Source of the DNA: Tanypteryx hageni
Taxonomy: Eukaryota; Arthropoda; Insecta; Odonata; Petaluridae
Direction of reading: 5' to 3'
Length of the DNA stretch: 64,000 bases
Assembly (NCBI GenBank): GCA_028673005.1
Contig: CM054116.1
Span: 67,903,315-67,967,314, forward strand
Shown: positions 12,601 to 24,180 of the stretch, piece after piece
How the letters are laid out: each line of letters starts with the position of its first letter
Numbering within the stretch: position 1 is the first letter of the stretch
Translations under genes and position numbers: made by a program
Notes under the pieces: generated by a model
What the model was told of the DNA's origin: nothing
The model's input: the letters and a program-made list of their open reading frames with translations, nothing else
Databases searched by the model: none

Positions 12601-13400
12601 GGGGATTAAATTAGTGGAATGGAGAGAAAGAAAGATGGAGAAAAAGTATGGTGTGGATATGGGTATTGAGAGATAGTCGAATTAAAAAAGGTATAGGAAT
12701 TCCCTCGACAAAGACAGCAGTGCAGTGCGTGTGTACTAAGAAGATTCCGGGCAGTAGTAAGGAATGCGTGCTAAGGAGAACGAAGGAGATTGGACGGAGG
12801 AGTAGGTAGTTGAATGGAAGGGGGAGAGGGAGAGAGAGAGATAGATTGGAGCAAAGGGTAGGACTGCTGTCCATCCAGCTCCCCTTTCTCTCCCAATACC
12901 TCCTCCTCCACTCTCCCTTTCCACCTCAGCCCACCTACGGCCTTCCAACACTAACTCCAGCATCACTTCCGAAAAAAACCCCTTTCCATCCCCGCTTCCA
13001 GTCTGGTCTGAACGACGCCTGGCGTCGGCTGGCGCGGTGGAGGAACCGGCCTGGGGAGGGAGATAGAGGGCGGGGTAGGGAGTGAAAGGGAGGGAGAAGT
13101 TTTGAGGGTGGGAGCGGATGGAGAGGGTGGGAGGGATATGGTGGGGAGCGGGTGGAGACGGACCGAAGGTTTTGGTAGGAGAATAAAGGGTTTTTGAAAC
13201 TCCCCTCCTTCAGGGAACATTGCCCTTCCCTTCTCCATTTTCCTCCTCTCCCTTCCTTCCTCTGTTACTCTCTCCCCTCTGTCGAAATCCTCTCTCCCTC
13301 TCTCTTTCCTTCATCTTCCCCTCATTGCTCGTTCGCTCGTTGGTTTATTAGGGTCCCCAAGCTCGCGGTGCGAGAGAGATAGAGAGAGAGACCCATCCTA
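12601..13400. repeat. Mixed purine/pyrimidine low-complexity flank
   Basis: Alternating GA-rich (12800-12845, 13030-13150) and CT-rich (12880-12935, 13200-13325) patches continue the preceding tract at lower purity. The frames found here in both strands have low-complexity composition. Confidence 0.6.
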
Positions 13401-14619
13401 GAGATGAGTTGTTTAATAAGGAATGATAAAAAGATTTGCTGCAAGGATTGCCCAGATGGGGAAAAAGAGAGAGGGGGAATCGTGCATTTGACGTCGTTTC
13501 GGTAGGCTTTTTAAGCGAGATATCGATTTCGTGGTGGAATTCGCTCCTTATAGCGACAATTATGCGCCGTGTGATGTGTTTGCGTTGCATTTTACGAAAA
13601 TGAATCTGAACCGCTGCCCGATATTTTTTCTTTTTCATCTCTTATATTGCATTACTATAGACTAGCTGGAGTTACCGCCCGGGGACGAATTTTCTTTTAA
13701 GTAGCAAAGATTTTTATTTCTCGGGGCCCCGCGCTGTCTATGCCCCCAAATTTCTCAAATGTGTTATTCGGAGAAGAGGTTCGCACGGAATTTTAACTAC
13801 CACCTAAAGAAACCATTAAAAAATTTCAGTCAGGCTTGTGCTCGTGGGTGTATCTGAATGGCGAATCCATCATATAATCAAGGCAGACTGCTTTTCCAAG
13901 AATATTTGAAATAATCGAGCATTTTATTAAAATATAAATTACTCCGAGTGCACCATAAGCCCTGAATTTTCGTTCCTCATTCCTTAATTACGCAAGCGAT
14001 ATTTACATTTACATTTAATATTTTATCTATTGTATTGTAAAGTTTTACCATTAATATATTTAAGCATTAACGTCTTGCTTAATATCCACATGGATAGATG
14101 CACCGAAGCCTTTAAAGCAGAAATAAAATTATGTGGATTATGTCAATATTATTACCCAAAAAGTAAACAATAAACAACATCTTGGTTACCGAACAAATGT
14201 AAGTAGATGTATCGATTTATGTTGCGAAAAATCTTTCAATGTTACTGGTAAAAGATAACAATGTTATAATATTCCTTAAAAATCATTTGACTCACTTTAA
14301 AAGTATTCATAGAGTATATTTAATCCATTTGTACCCTTTATCTTGGAGTTGGCTATTCTTCTTCTACGGCTTGCCACGGCGTGGACTTTCCTTGCATTAA
14401 TCTTTACCTGGCTATCTCCCTTTGAAGAGGACAACAATTAAGAAATTTAGCTTTGTTGCCGCCTGGAAAATGTTAATAAATTTTGCCATTAAAGGATAAT
14501 TTCGAGCGATTTAACATGTAAAACGACTAAACTTGAATATAAAATATTCAGTCTTTTGTACGTAAAATAAGCCATTTCCCGTGATCGTAAGTTAATATTT
14601 AGGTACATTTATATCCACA
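13401..14619. other. No gene seen
   Basis: Ordinary AT-rich sequence after about 13750. A short GC-rich patch is centred on CGGGGCCCCGCG near 13720. No repeat family recognised. Confidence 0.4.
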
Positions 14620-14870
14620 TCAGTGAAGAGCTGAATGGCATTTCGGGGTTTCTCCACACCATTTCCCATGCATTTTTATAGAAATAGTATTTTGTTGACC
14701 CCATGGGGTATAAGAGACCCCACGGTCTGCAAACCTATACCAAGTTCTTCCTTTTGTCCTTAGTATGGCCCATGAAACCTTTGAATTCGATAGCTTCAAC
14801 GGTGTAAAAACGTATAAGGGGCATACAAACATACATATATACACACATTCATTTTTACATATAATGTTTT
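14620..14870 (+). mobile_element. Non-LTR retrotransposon 3'-tail-like remnant
   Basis: Contains the ordered phrases ACCAAGTTCTTCC, ATGGCCCATGAAACC and a GGGGCATACAAACATACATA run into an AT-rich tail. This order (how the target matches, then a plea-like GTTT/AACATACAAACATAC run) is typical of 3' untranslated ends of invertebrate non-LTR and Penelope-like elements. No reverse transcriptase remains. Confidence 0.35.
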
Positions 14871-15039
14871 ATGGTCATCATTTTGATTCAAGATCGCCGA
14901 TACAATGACCTATGTCTATTCGACTTTTATGTAGTGCTAGAAGCTATTTAAAGTTCGTTCCGTGAAAATCCGTCGAGTTTATACAGAGAAAAGGGAGTTT
15001 TATGACCGCCATTTTGTTTCAAGATGGAGGACAACATTT

Positions 15040-15185
15040 TTAATAGCCCGGTGTAAACCCTCAGACCATACTGTAAACACTATGAAAATTTCGTGCTGAT
15101 CTGTTATGTCGTTATCAAGTGATGCCCGAACAAACGGAATCACAGTCAGACAGGCAGAATTAGAGTTTTATTTATATAGAAGAGT
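15040..15185 (+). mobile_element. Non-LTR retrotransposon 3'-tail-like remnant
   Basis: TATGAAAATTTCGTGCTGATC, then a CAGACAGGCAGAATTAG block and a TTTTATTTATATAGAAG end, resembles the terminal region of RTE-like elements. It is a second, different tail about 170 bp after the previous one. 15190-15690 holds nothing further. Confidence 0.35.
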
Positions 15186-15689
15186 CCTGGCTCTGGAATA
15201 TCGTCAAGACGACATGAGAATATTAGCTCAGAGCTTATAGTCAACCATTACAGTACTTAGAAAAAATTACCCTCTACACGTATCAGTGTTTTCCAACAAT
15301 TTCTGATCATGGGTCAATCGACGATTTTTGCAAAAAGTTATTGGCCGATTCTTATTTATACACCACTGATTTTAATGTTGCTATTTAAAATTATAAACCA
15401 AGAAAGCTTCCCCTTTGTGGAAGGAAACTACAATTTTATGATGAATCATGACCTTTAATTTATGATCGAACAGTAACCGTAACAGAAATTAATATATCTT
15501 AACAAAAGGGGAGTAAGTAATATCTAAGTGCATGAATATACATAATGGATAGCCTATAAGTCCCAAGTGGTTATAATGAGGCGAAAATCAACTTGTGTAC
15601 AATAATAATCCTTTACCTTTTAGATATTTACATCTCCAGATACGCGTCTACGGACCCTACCTAATCCATTAAAGATTCCATTTTAAAGT

Positions 15690-16560
15690 TTATTTCAGAC
15701 CCATTCCGCTCCTGACACCAGCCTTATTCCCAATAACACTCCTTTCCTTTCGCTCCATTACCTTTTGCACACCACCTCTCGCTTTCTCTCTCTCTCTCTT
15801 CAATCTCCTTTGTCCTCTCTTCCTCTCCGTCTCTCTCTCTCTCTCTCTCTCTTCACGTCCCTCACTCTTTTCCACCCCTATACAGGCCGATACCATTCTT
15901 TTGTTTTACCCCCGGGATACGGAGACGTAAACCCCTTATTCCTTCATTTCCTTCCCGGTGTTTTTTCCCCTTTTTCCGCCTCTCTTCGCCCCAGCACACT
16001 CGCACACACACACACGACACATATTCTGACCCACACAGACGGAATTCCTTTCTTTCGCCCTCTCTCCTGCTACTAGGAATGACTCGTAAATCCCTTTTTC
16101 CCCACCGTTCCTCTTCAATACCTTCCTTATCCTATATAGATTCTGCCTCTCACTTTCTCCCCTCTCTTCCGTCCTTTCTCTTTCTCGCTTTCACTCTCTC
16201 CCTCTCTCTCTCTCGCTCACCCGCTACTCACACTCTCAGTCGTCTTTTGTCCGATTCCCTCCGTGTTCTTCCTCCTGTCCTCGCCTTCCTTTTACCCTTC
16301 TTCCACTTCTGGGTCAGCCAAACTCAAGTCGCCGTGGTAATGCCACTTCCTCGCCTTTCTTTTATTTTTTATACCAGTCTTCTTCGCCCCTCTCTCTCTA
16401 ACCTACTTCTTAGTTTCCTCTTCTTGGTCTCCACTTCTATTTCCCACTATTTTCCCTTTCTTCCTACCTTTTTCTTTGTTTTCCAAAAACACGGCCATTC
16501 TTTCCCCCTTGCAGTTTTTTTACCGCGGAGCGAGTCAACTTTTTTCCACTACGGGCGGTT
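15690..16560 (-). repeat. CT-rich (polypyrimidine) tract
   Basis: Strongly pyrimidine-biased plus strand with CT dinucleotide runs at 15785-15850 and 16190-16215 and a short CA run near 16005. Frames here (up to 183 codons, Ser/Leu/Phe/Pro-rich) reflect this composition. Confidence 0.75.
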
Positions 16561-17169
16561 ATCCTTAAAAGATTTTATTAATCGTATATTTATTTGTGTG
16601 TCCTATCCACAAAAAATTATAATAATATAACTTTTCTTTTCTCCGATCTAATTCAGCTCGATAACTTCTTTCTTGACTCCATTCCTTCTTTATCATTTCC
16701 CTCTGCCGTATAATTCAATTGTAATATATTATTATCTAGCTCGTTGATGTTAAGTACTTATAATGATTCTTAGCTCTGGTCTCCACCATTCTCCAGGCAT
16801 CGACATCGCGCTACCCCCGTTACGTTTCTTTATGACGTTATTTTGCAGATTCCTTCCAATACACAAAGAAAGAGGCAAAGATATGAAATTCTCTCGAAAG
16901 GAACCCAAAAATATATTGCAGCCCAAAATTTCCTTAGAGAATTTTACTTTCCTTGTAAGATTCGATTTTAACAGTGGAAAACCTTGACGTCACGCCATTC
17001 CTTATGCTAACGACAATTGGAGATACATACCTACATTTTAATGGGTCTCTCAACGACGATATATCTGATTTTCCGCGCCAAAAATATTTCCTCCGACCCA
17101 TTCTGTTCTCTACAATATTCAGAAACCTTTAGGTCCTTTTTACATCACCGACCTCTCACGAAGTCTATC
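16561..17169. other. No feature seen
   Basis: AT-rich sequence with one CRE-like TGACGTCA at about 16984. No coherent frame. Confidence 0.4.
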
Positions 17170-17640
17170 GACCCAACCCTTTCTCTCTCTCTCATTTAAT
17201 ACCTCGCTTCTTCTCCCTGTTTCCTATTCCCTCCCTTCTACCGTTCCTATTTATTTGCAGGCATCTCCCTCTCCTCTCTATTCACCCGGCAATCTCTTAT
17301 ATGTATACCTCTTTCTTTTTTTGGATTCCTAACAACCTGATCTCGCTCCCTTTTTCTTTCTCTTTGTCTCTCTCTCTCGCTGTGTCTCTCTGGAGGCAAT
17401 TTTCTCGCTTCCGTTTCCTTTTTCCGCCTTTTTCTCTTTCTCTCTCCCAAACCATCTTCCCTGCCTCCTCTCACAACCTCACCACTCCCCCACTCTTTCC
17501 CCTTCCCATTTTATTTTCATTCCCCAAAATGGGTCAATTGGACGATATGTTTCACTTTCCCTTCTTTTCTGCTACCTCTTTCTTTCTTGCGCGTCTCTCA
17601 CCCTCTCTAGCGCTCCTTTCTACCACCTTCCTAACTCCCA
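17170..17640 (-). repeat. CT-rich (polypyrimidine) tract
   Basis: Second pyrimidine-rich block with CT runs near 17180 and 17365. Same orientation as the block at 15690. Minus-strand frames are Arg/Glu/Lys low complexity. Confidence 0.7.
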
Positions 17641-19021
17641 ATGCTTCTCAATCTGTCCCTTAAGTAGGACTCGATCGGAGTACCTTGTTATCGGAATTCA
17701 AGAGTCCATTATGGCTTATTCAAAGTCGCGAGAGAATGGAAGGGAATATATAATAAAAAGAATTATCCTTCTCTTTCGAATGGACCGCATCTCATCTTGT
17801 TTTTTATCTGTAATGAATTCCGGAAGACATTCTGGAATGGAATCGAACATAATAAGATAGGTTACATATTAAATGGTTATTCTCAGATTAATGATAGAAG
17901 AAGACTTCCTAGCTTGTTTAACATTTTAGAAGTTTATCCGCAAGTGCTGCGATTAAGAAATTTTCGGTAAATGTCGAAAATATTTAAACAAGTGGAGGTG
18001 CTTTATATATTTAATACTATGACGACGAACATTGTGGGATTGTAAAAATCATATTGTTTATCCTATGCGTACAAGCGACATTTAAAATAACTAATCCATT
18101 CTCACGTCTAACCCGGAATGACAAACTCAAAAATTCATGCCCTCGGTGGGATTCAAAAGTTTGGTATCTTAAGGCAGTCAGTCTAGCCAAAAACCTAACC
18201 AAGCCATCTGTTTCGAAAAGGAAAGTCTTTGGCGTTTTATTTCACGAGAAAAACAGGTGTTACTAAATTAGAAGAACACTGGCCCATACAATCGATGTGA
18301 CACATCACATAACGAAAAAAAGATCTTTACAACAGCTTTCTGCGGGAAAAGGATTCTGCATTAAAATACTAAGCATTTCTCGTAAGCGGAAAAAAAGGTT
18401 TGGGGAAAGTCGTAATTTTCTCCGAGTCCCTCACGCGACTCGCACATCAAAACCTTTTTCCGCGAATAAAACCCGCCGCAGAACCTGCGCGCCTGTCTGT
18501 GGGTACCACTTGTTTCCTTCTCTACCTAATTGCCCCGGCCGTCCTGTTCCCTTGCGTCTTTATTCCCTCCAGGAGGCCTACTCGTTCCATTAACGTGTGC
18601 TGCCTTTCCTCCCCTTCAAAAGGATACTCGGGCCCTCTAGAGACTCGTAATAACAATTCTCCTTCCTCGACCGCCTCTGAACCACGTTTCTCACCGTCCT
18701 TCTTCATCTTTCTACACCGTCATTTCTTCCTTGCACAGAATATTTTCTTTCTCCTGCATAAAAAGGAGAGAATCTGGAAAAAAAATGTTCCCATCGTCTT
18801 GCCGAGATCTTACGCTCTTCATTACACGGTATTGCACGATCTTATCTGTCTTCCCAACCTTTTCTATTCCTTCCAACATGTTTATAACGGTTCCCACTCC
18901 CATATTTCACCCTCTCTCCCGTCGAGAAAATTTAACAAACGACCCGAAACTTTCTCCCATTAAAGATAGTTTCTGAACCGGAGAGACCAATTATTCAAAT
19001 TACATTTATTTTTAGGAAAGC

Positions 19022-19023
<2 letters not shown>
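17641..19023. other. No confident gene
   Basis: Two overlapping plus-strand frames (18297-18593 and 18400-18963, the longer opening with TTG) have no motif I recognise and compositional bias to Ser/Phe/Leu. They are not called. Confidence 0.35.

Positions 19024-19061
<38 letters not shown>
19024..19061. repeat. (AT)n microsatellite
   Basis: Pure AT dinucleotide run of 38 bases. Confidence 0.95.
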
Positions 19062-19063
<2 letters not shown>

Positions 19064-19965
19064 TACCGATATGTTATCATTCGCGGTGACTAACTTCTAT
19101 AATAAATTCTTAAGAGAATTTATTTAATGGCACCATATTGATTTTCAGAAAAAAATGATAACGAGCTTTGAGCTTACTTTTTATCAAGTTATTCCAATAT
19201 TAAAAGTTTAGTTCAAGAGTAGACACAATTTCTGTACCAGTTTAATATAAAAATGTGATTTATCTTCACCTTTCTATACGTGCATCCAGACGAAATTGAA
19301 GCTTTTAAGTGAATGACTCATATAGTTATATAGTATATAGCTTTCTCCGAAATAAAACTACAATAAAATGGACTATTTATAAACATATAGCTTCAGACAT
19401 ATTTATTTTAAAATTTATTTTCGGTTGAGTTAAAATCTATTAATTTATATTTCTTGAGATGATAGATAATCAATGAAAAACGTAAAATAAATTAAACATT
19501 CTCCAAAATATATAAAGCCAAATAGATAAAAGTTGGATTTTTTCGAAATAAATTATACTAAATTTTCGATTTGAATAATGACTGGAACTCCCCTACCGTT
19601 CCTCCTCCGCCTATTAAGGAATCAGCTTGAACCAACATTAGCAGGGAAGTGTCACAACTACAAATGCTTCCGAGAAAATTTGACACAATTATCAAAGAGA
19701 ATCATAACTCCGCGCTTAAGGGATCGCGTCAGCCGAGACATACGCATTTAATAAATCGCGTCCAAATCCCCAAATCCGATTAAGACTCCTTCCATTAAAA
19801 GCTAGAGGGCAAAAAAAGAGTCGGAGAAAAACGTCAGTGTGGTGTGATAAGTGAGAAAAGAAAAAACACTTGGGAACTGGTACGAATAATCGGGTCGGTG
19901 TTTTCTTTTCTGCTTCACCATCTCCATCTACAGTTTTTTCAGCGCCCCAGAGGAGAGATTCGCTT
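19062..19965. other. No feature seen
   Basis: AT-rich. No frame above 93 codons and no family resemblance found. Confidence 0.4.
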
Positions 19966-20290
19966 TTTACTTTCTCCATATACGAAGTATATAGCAAGTA
20001 TTGTTTTCATGAAAAAAATCGAATTTGAGATTTCAACGGAAATACATGTTTTAAGGTCCCCTGAACACGTTTTCATATTTTCTTCATATTATATTTTTAG
20101 CTGCCACCACCACGCCACCTACCGAAGACTATTGTTAACAATTGACGCTTAGTTACGTCTTAGTAACGCTCCTTTTTCTTTTCTTAATTGTCAACCGGAA
20201 GTAAATATTGACAACGATCCCAAAGCTAACAACAAGTAATTTACCATATAAATATGGAGAAAGTCATGTGTTGCCCACATCAGTTTATTT
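19966..20290 (+). mobile_element. ACTTTCTCC-family repeat, copy B (internally deleted)
   Basis: Starts with the family head TTTACTTTCTCC and the GATTTCAACGGAAATACATG block. At about 20085 it jumps straight to TAGCTGCCACCACCACGCC and ends with GAGAAAGTCATG and CACATCAG. About 390 bp present in the copy at 43101 is missing. The retained 3' half matches the 43101 copy closely (ACGCTTAGTTACGTCTTAG in both). Confidence 0.75.
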
Positions 20291-20538
20291 TCAGATTGTC
20301 ATTCGGGCTTTCATCGCCATCACCACTACAGGACGAAGCAGCGGAAGAAGACGTAGGCGCGAAACGCCAGCTAGCGGCCGTCGACCGAAACAGAGAGAGA
20401 GAGAGCCTTTGCGAAGACCTTTCTTGACAGCCACTCGAGTTGAAGATTCCCCGCGGTACGTGCCGAGAGACCCTTCCGTCCATCCCGCTGATAAAGCTCG
20501 CCACTCAAATTGACATTGGCTTGACGCTCGCCATTCAA

Positions 20539-22493
20539 CAGGGGGAGGGAACTCCCATGTTAAAATCGTGGTCTTAGCTGGCTAGTACAAAAAGTTGGTG
20601 AAGGCACTGGCTAGCTGGCGCTGCTGTTGCGTTGACGTATGACGTCATTTTTACAGCCAATCGAAGCGGAGAACAGGCAGCTAGCAGACGAATTTCAGCA
20701 GCCAATGGCAGCTTCGTACAGACGGCGAGCGCAATTTTCAAAAATCATACACCAATTTAGTTTTATTCATTATTTTTCAATAAATGACGCTAATTTTTTT
20801 ATTTAGCAAATCAAACCTTTTTACGAATCACGTAACCAGAGGAGTAATGGGTGAGAATATAAAGAATAATAATTTAAATTTAAATAGTTTTATTGCAGAA
20901 GAAATATTGTACATATTTACATATAACAAATATTAAATGGAATTGAACCACATAGGTCAATTATTGTTCAATAAATATAGGAAACATGCACACATTGAAA
21001 AAATAATACAGTAGAATGTTTGTAACAGACGAAAGAATAATTAACATATGAAAGCTGCAGAAGCCAGCCACCAGACAAACATCATAACAATAATAAAGAA
21101 ACAAGTCATGACAAAGTATGAACAGAAGTGACTTTTGCCAGTCTCAATGAATCAATAAGCATAGGAACCCATTCTCGGCACCTGGAATGATAACATTACA
21201 GAATTATTAACACTTCAACATATGCATCAAATACAACTTTGCTCCTAAAGAGCCTAAAGTGAAGATATGCATCACATGAAAACAAGCCATAGTGAAGTAT
21301 CTCGTTAAATGGTTACTATTATTAAAGTTGAAAATGCTGAGATACATATCTAACTACAGTAATAACTCGATATGCGAATAATCTGTACACTAAATAAGTG
21401 ACCTTTTTACTACAGGTAGTCCACGATATACTCGCCGTATCTCGAAACGAGAGGTTTCAAGTTAAAAATTGCAATCCCATAACAATAATAATTGTTATTC
21501 ATCCCAGGACATATACATATATGTATAGGATGTCAAATTGGCTGTACTTATTATGCAATAGATATAAGGCCACAGCCATTCTTAGGAATAAACAAACACA
21601 TCCGAGAGAAGGTTCTCAGTCACTTATTAAAGGATCAAAAATAACAACTAAGCTGAGTTGGGCGGTAGAACAAGGTTCGTGTGTTCCAAATTGCAATCTG
21701 GATATAATTTCACATACGTAAACACAACCATAGTAAGATTAATCTCAAAAAGAAACGTAACTCATTCTTTATTTTTCTCGGTACGTAATATTATTACACA
21801 ATATGTAGTACTGTAGGCAATAAAATACAGAAGTACCTTAATTAATCGATATATTGTTTCAATACTCGAAAGCAACTCACGGAGCGCTTCTACTTCGTAT
21901 ATCGAGGTATTACTGCATATAATTCTGTCGACTTACAAAAATATTTTTACAAATATAGCTAATAGTACTTACGTAGATTCCGTGCGAGGAAACGAATGTA
22001 ATTTCAACTTTAGATCTCCGGTCGTTCCCCTCGTATGCTTGCAGTTTAGTGCGTAGCACTTACGTGAACGCACCATCTTCTCTGGTTGATTCATTTTTGC
22101 AAGCTAGTGGAAACGTTGCAACGTACAGAAAATAACTTAATTAACACACACAGAGAGTCACATGTATCACCAGCATATATGAAGTTGTTAACCATTCATT
22201 CATATACTCCTCTATAGTCAAAACATCCTTACCTGTACTAAAAAATAACACTTTCCCAAGATTTCCCGTAATGGCGGATAAACTTTCAGTTACGCAGTTA
22301 CCTAGTTCAACAGTCACAACTTCTCAACATGATCACATGATCACTTCAAATTCGGCTTGGCGCTCACTCATTGGCTGTCTTACCATTCAAATTAGAGCGA
22401 CGACAGCGCTCAACCTTTCGCTTTCACGGTGCCTTCACCAACTTGATGGATCTGACGAGAACCAAATCGCCCCATAAGAGTTCCCTCCCCCTG
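20539..22493. mobile_element. hAT/P-type DNA transposon with long inverted ends and exact 8-bp target duplication
   Basis: Left end CAGGGGGAGGGAACTC at 20539-20554; right end is its exact reverse complement at 22478-22493. The 8 bases outside are identical direct repeats, CCATTCAA at 20531-20538 and 22494-22501, the target duplication size of hAT and P superfamilies. The inverted similarity continues imperfectly for roughly 180-200 bp. It includes an exact AAGTTGGTGAAGGCAC at 20592-20607 against 22429-22444, and an ACAGCCAAT block further in. The interior has no transposase-like frame, so this 1955-bp element is non-autonomous. The left arm carries TGACGTCA (20641) and two CCAAT boxes, which could be chance or a transposon promoter. 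A pogo-like MITE lies inside. Confidence 0.85.
21357..21915. mobile_element. pogo/mariner-like MITE nested in the 20.5-kb element
   Basis: The left terminus begins CAGTAATAACTCGATATGCG at 21357. The right terminus, read on the minus strand from 21915, begins CAGTAATACCTCGATATACG. The two match at about 21 of 25 positions. Ends in CAGT and a TA just before the left end fit the Tc1/mariner-pogo type; the TA expected after the right end reads CA. The interior (559 bp in all) encodes nothing recognisable. Confidence 0.6.
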
Positions 22494-22559
22494 CCATTCA
22501 ACGTCTTGGGATGTGCCGTCACACGTAACCCACACGGCGAGAAAAAGCAGGGGCTAACG

Positions 22560-22665
22560 TAACAGCTCCACCAACACGGAGAGATGAGAGGAGGGAGGAA
22601 GAGGTCGATTGGGAGAGAAGAGGAGAAGGTTCGCGAGGAGAAAGAGGGGGAGGTGGTATGGAGGC
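22560..22665 (+). repeat. GA-rich low-complexity patch
   Basis: Purine-rich stretch GAGATGAGAGGAGGGAGGAAG and similar. The frames on either strand here are compositional. 22670-23147 contains no other feature I can support. Confidence 0.6.
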
Positions 22666-23149
22666 ATAAAATATCGCCGTTGCGCGCTATTCGTAATTTC
22701 GAAGGGACCGAAGAAAAAAAGCGTATTTTTTACGTGCATGGATTTGCCGGTAGCTACTCCAGTAAGGGGTATTTTCCTAAACTCTTTCCCAGGGACAGGT
22801 AGAGAAGTCCTGAGTCCTGGTGATCCTGCACCAGGGCCCCTTACCACCCATTTCCCACACCATATTCATGCTTATAATTTCCGCTGTCAAGATTCACCAA
22901 TCGACTTTTTAAACTTCTCATTTGTCTAACAAACATCAGTTGTAAGACACAGGAACGTTTGTACACCAAAATCTTGTTATTACTTACAATTAGCACCTAC
23001 CGCTTTACCAAAAATGCCCGTTTTACTGAACGAAAAAGAACTAGGTTTTAGAATTTGAATTCGGATCCCTATAGTCTCAAAACTGGTCCCTACGCGGTGG
23101 TGGCACTTGCACAAAATATTTGTGCAATAATTTTGTATTGTTTTATGTA

Positions 23150-24174
23150 CAGTAAACCCTCGATTTAACGGACTTCGGATTTAACGAACTCATGGCCGAC
23201 GGCCGTCCTGGCGCTGAGAATCCACTCCCTATCGTCGCTTTGTCCGCGATTTCAGACCACTCACTGTCCGTTGATGCCGAGGGCAGTCCGTTTGCAAAGA
23301 GCATTATTGCTTGACGTTTGGTTCTTGTCTGATTTTTTCTATAATTTTCAGTTTTCGCCACTTTTGAACTCCCCGCCCGGACCGTCGACGAAACTTCAAA
23401 GGGGAAAGTATGTTCGGCAAGGGTGACGAGCGCCGAGTGTGAAATTAAAAGCAGGCAGAGTGAGGCAGCGGAAATACGAATTCATTTGTTATGCTGCACT
23501 GGGGGATACATTGGTTCGATTATATTATTAACACAATATTTCCCGCAGGAGTTCGTACTTGCCGCGGCGGTTTTTCGTTTCTGTGTGTTAGTTACTTAAG
23601 AGACGGAAACATTGTGGATTGCTATGTCGAATAAAACAAAAGGCGTGCTAATTAAAATTTCAAGGGGTGAAAGTATAATCACTACTATAGTTGAATGCAG
23701 TGATTGCTCCGAGAAAGGAGAAACTAAAAATAAACCTTTTCCGGGTAATCATGGATTGTCATATTTATGTTCCTCTTCAGACTGCCAAATGCTCCAATCT
23801 ATTAGTTTTTTGCGCTTTTAGGTTGATAAAAAACGTGGTGATGTTTATAGAATATTTACGTAAATAGAAAAAACTACATCGGTCGGAAGTGAAGCGGCGA
23901 GAGTGGGAGACCGCGGATGGCACGCGCACAGAAATTTCAATCTTAATTATACATGCTCTTTGAATTTGAATTAATACAGTTTTACCGCAATATATAAACA
24001 AATTATTCTGGCTTAAGAGTGCCCCTAACGTACTGCATTTGACATTATAAGATGTGGCAATTTAGAAACATTTTGCTTCGTCATATGATGAACCATCGGA
24101 TTTAACGGACTTTCGGCAATTACGGACACCCTATCCCCCTAATTATTCCATTAACACGATAGTTCATTTTACTA
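23150..24174 (+). mobile_element. pogo/Tigger-like DNA transposon, deleted
   Basis: Left end CAGTAAACCCTCGATTTAAC at 23150, preceded by TA (23148-23149). It is followed by the repeated phrase GGATTTAACGRACT, which recurs inverted-partner style near the right end (CGGATTTAACGGACTTTCGG at about 24098). The right end reads TTTTACTA to 24174 and is followed by TA (24175-24176), so a TA duplication is plausible. The element is 1025 bp, about half the size of a full Tigger. An ACTTTCTCC-family copy starts directly after it. Confidence 0.65.
23624..23821 (+). pseudogene. Possible transposase N-terminal remnant of the pogo-like element
   Basis: An ATG at 23624 opens a 65-codon frame inside the pogo-like element. 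Its start, MSNKTKGVLIKISRGESI, is loosely like the CENP-B-type helix-turn-helix N-terminus of Tigger transposases (basic start, then a K-I/L helix and a GES turn). The conserved helix spacing is short by several residues, and the rest of the frame (CSDC, CSSSDCQ) matches nothing I know. No DDE/DDD catalytic domain is present. Role inferred mostly from position inside the element. Confidence 0.3.
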
Positions 24175-24180
24175 TAATTT

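Noticed and set aside
16079..16630. 183-codon plus-strand frame
   Set aside because: Lies in a CT-rich tract; Ser/Leu/Phe/Pro-biased, no motif.
18400..18963. 187-codon plus-strand frame
   Set aside because: Opens with TTG, has no recognisable domain, and overlaps other frames on both strands.
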